A stretch of 5,168 bases of DNA, taken from assembly GCA_900766925.1 (NCBI GenBank), contig CAAFXG010000345.1, positions 1 through 5,168 of the forward strand, written 5' to 3'. This document shows, piece after piece, positions 4,801 to 5,168 of this stretch. The notes under the pieces are model-generated. The model was not told the origin of the DNA. It was given only the letters and a program-made list of their open reading frames with translations, and did not search any database. The position numbers and the translations under genes are program-made. Position 1 is the first letter of the stretch. The number at the start of each line of letters is the position of its first letter. The DNA comes from Lachnospiraceae bacterium. Its GTDB lineage: Bacteria; Bacillota; Clostridia; Lachnospirales; Lachnospiraceae.

Positions 4801-5168
4801 ATGGATATCAAACCAAGATTATCTATATCATTTTATAGTCAAATCGCCACAATCAGTGAACAGCATAAAATATATGTGGTTCAACACAACCAGACTCATA
4901 AAATATACATAAAGAAGATTTTGGATGTGTACAATAAGGATATATATGAGTATCTTCGTCTGAATCCAATTAAGCATACACCAAAGATTTATGAAATATA
5001 TGCTGAAGGTAATCAGCTGGAGGTAATTGAAGAATATATCTCCGGTAACACAGTTGAACAATTACTCGATAGCAATTTTCCGTTTACCAATGATAAAATC
5101 AGGGATATTGTCATTCAACTTTGCGTTGTTCTCAATGATCTGCACAATTGCTCTCCTGCAATAATTCA
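4801..5168 (+). CDS. Hanks-type Ser/Thr protein kinase, N-terminal lobe (3' end outside window)
   Basis: The frame from ATG 4801 stays open to the window edge (122 codons plus two bases), with GAAGGGGG 5 bases upstream. It reads as the first third of a eukaryotic-like protein kinase: beta-1/2 strands YSQIATISEQHKIYVVQHN (12-30), the beta-3 strand IYIKKIL with the probable ATP-anchoring Lys38, a helix-C region DVYNKDIYEYL (42-52), TPKIYEIYAEGNQLEVIEEY (60-79) as the beta-4/5 strands and hinge, then the helix-E region KIRDIVIQLCVVLNDLHN (99-116) and SPAII. The final two bases, CA, fit the His of the catalytic-loop HRD motif, which would fall just outside. The nucleotide-binding loop has no glycine (ATISEQHK instead of G-x-G-x-x-G), which is unusual. 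Whether the protein has a transmembrane or sensor domain lies beyond the window. It is divergent from the HTH-like regulator. Confidence 0.85.
   Translation, partial: MDIKPRLSISFYSQIATISEQHKIYVVQHNQTHKIYIKKILDVYNKDIYEYLRLNPIKHTPKIYEIYAEGNQLEVIEEYISGNTVEQLLDSNFPFTNDKIRDIVIQLCVVLNDLHNCSPAII

Noticed and set aside
4828..5061. Minus-strand open frame opposite the kinase gene
   Set aside because: It is a shadow of the kinase reading frame, with a composition expected from its complement and no ribosome site.
1..5168. CRISPR array, tRNA/rRNA genes, insertion sequence
   Set aside because: I saw no regularly spaced direct repeats, no cloverleaf-like or ribosomal RNA sequence, and no transposase frame or terminal inverted repeats.

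Overview
The window looks like a chromosomal segment of a low-to-moderate GC Firmicute, most likely a member of the Lachnospiraceae (Clostridia). Signs of this are strong AGGAGG-type ribosome binding sites on most genes, several surface proteins of a style common in that family, and a regulator/protein-kinase pair that I recall from such genomes. This placement is inference from style; there is no marker gene in the window.

Layout. Positions 1-252 (+) are the tail of an unrecognised membrane protein, ending in a hairpin terminator at 287-335. Everything from 377 to 4748 is on the minus strand, so in transcription order it reads right to left: a small HTH-like regulator (4287-4748), a VanZ-like membrane protein (3633-4109), and a secreted protein with a tandemly duplicated domain (2798-3709), which overlaps the membrane gene by 77 bases and ends at a perfect 11-bp hairpin terminator (2749-2773). 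A gene-poor stretch (2474-2797) follows; it holds what reads as the relic of an antitoxin/PIN-toxin pair. Next come a right-handed beta-helix lipoprotein (989-2401) with its own promoter and a nitroreductase (377-904) with its own promoter. At the right edge a Hanks-type Ser/Thr protein kinase starts at 4801 on the plus strand and runs out of the window just before its HRD motif. It is divergent from the HTH-like regulator, with only 52 bases between the preferred start codons.

How they may work together. The regulator and kinase share a short divergent control region and are probably one signalling module. The VanZ-like and duplicated-domain proteins are translationally coupled: the Shine-Dalgarno of the second gene is made of three arginine codons of the first. 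The beta-helix lipoprotein and the nitroreductase look like independent units. Base composition falls visibly from the left part (first 60 bases 47% GC) to the right edge (4861-4920 28% GC), and the toxin-antitoxin relic lies near that change. This suggests that the right half had a different history from the left.

For three minus-strand genes the longest reading frame begins two codons upstream of a better-placed ATG (M-x-M pattern). I preferred the inner ATG because of ribosome-site spacing.
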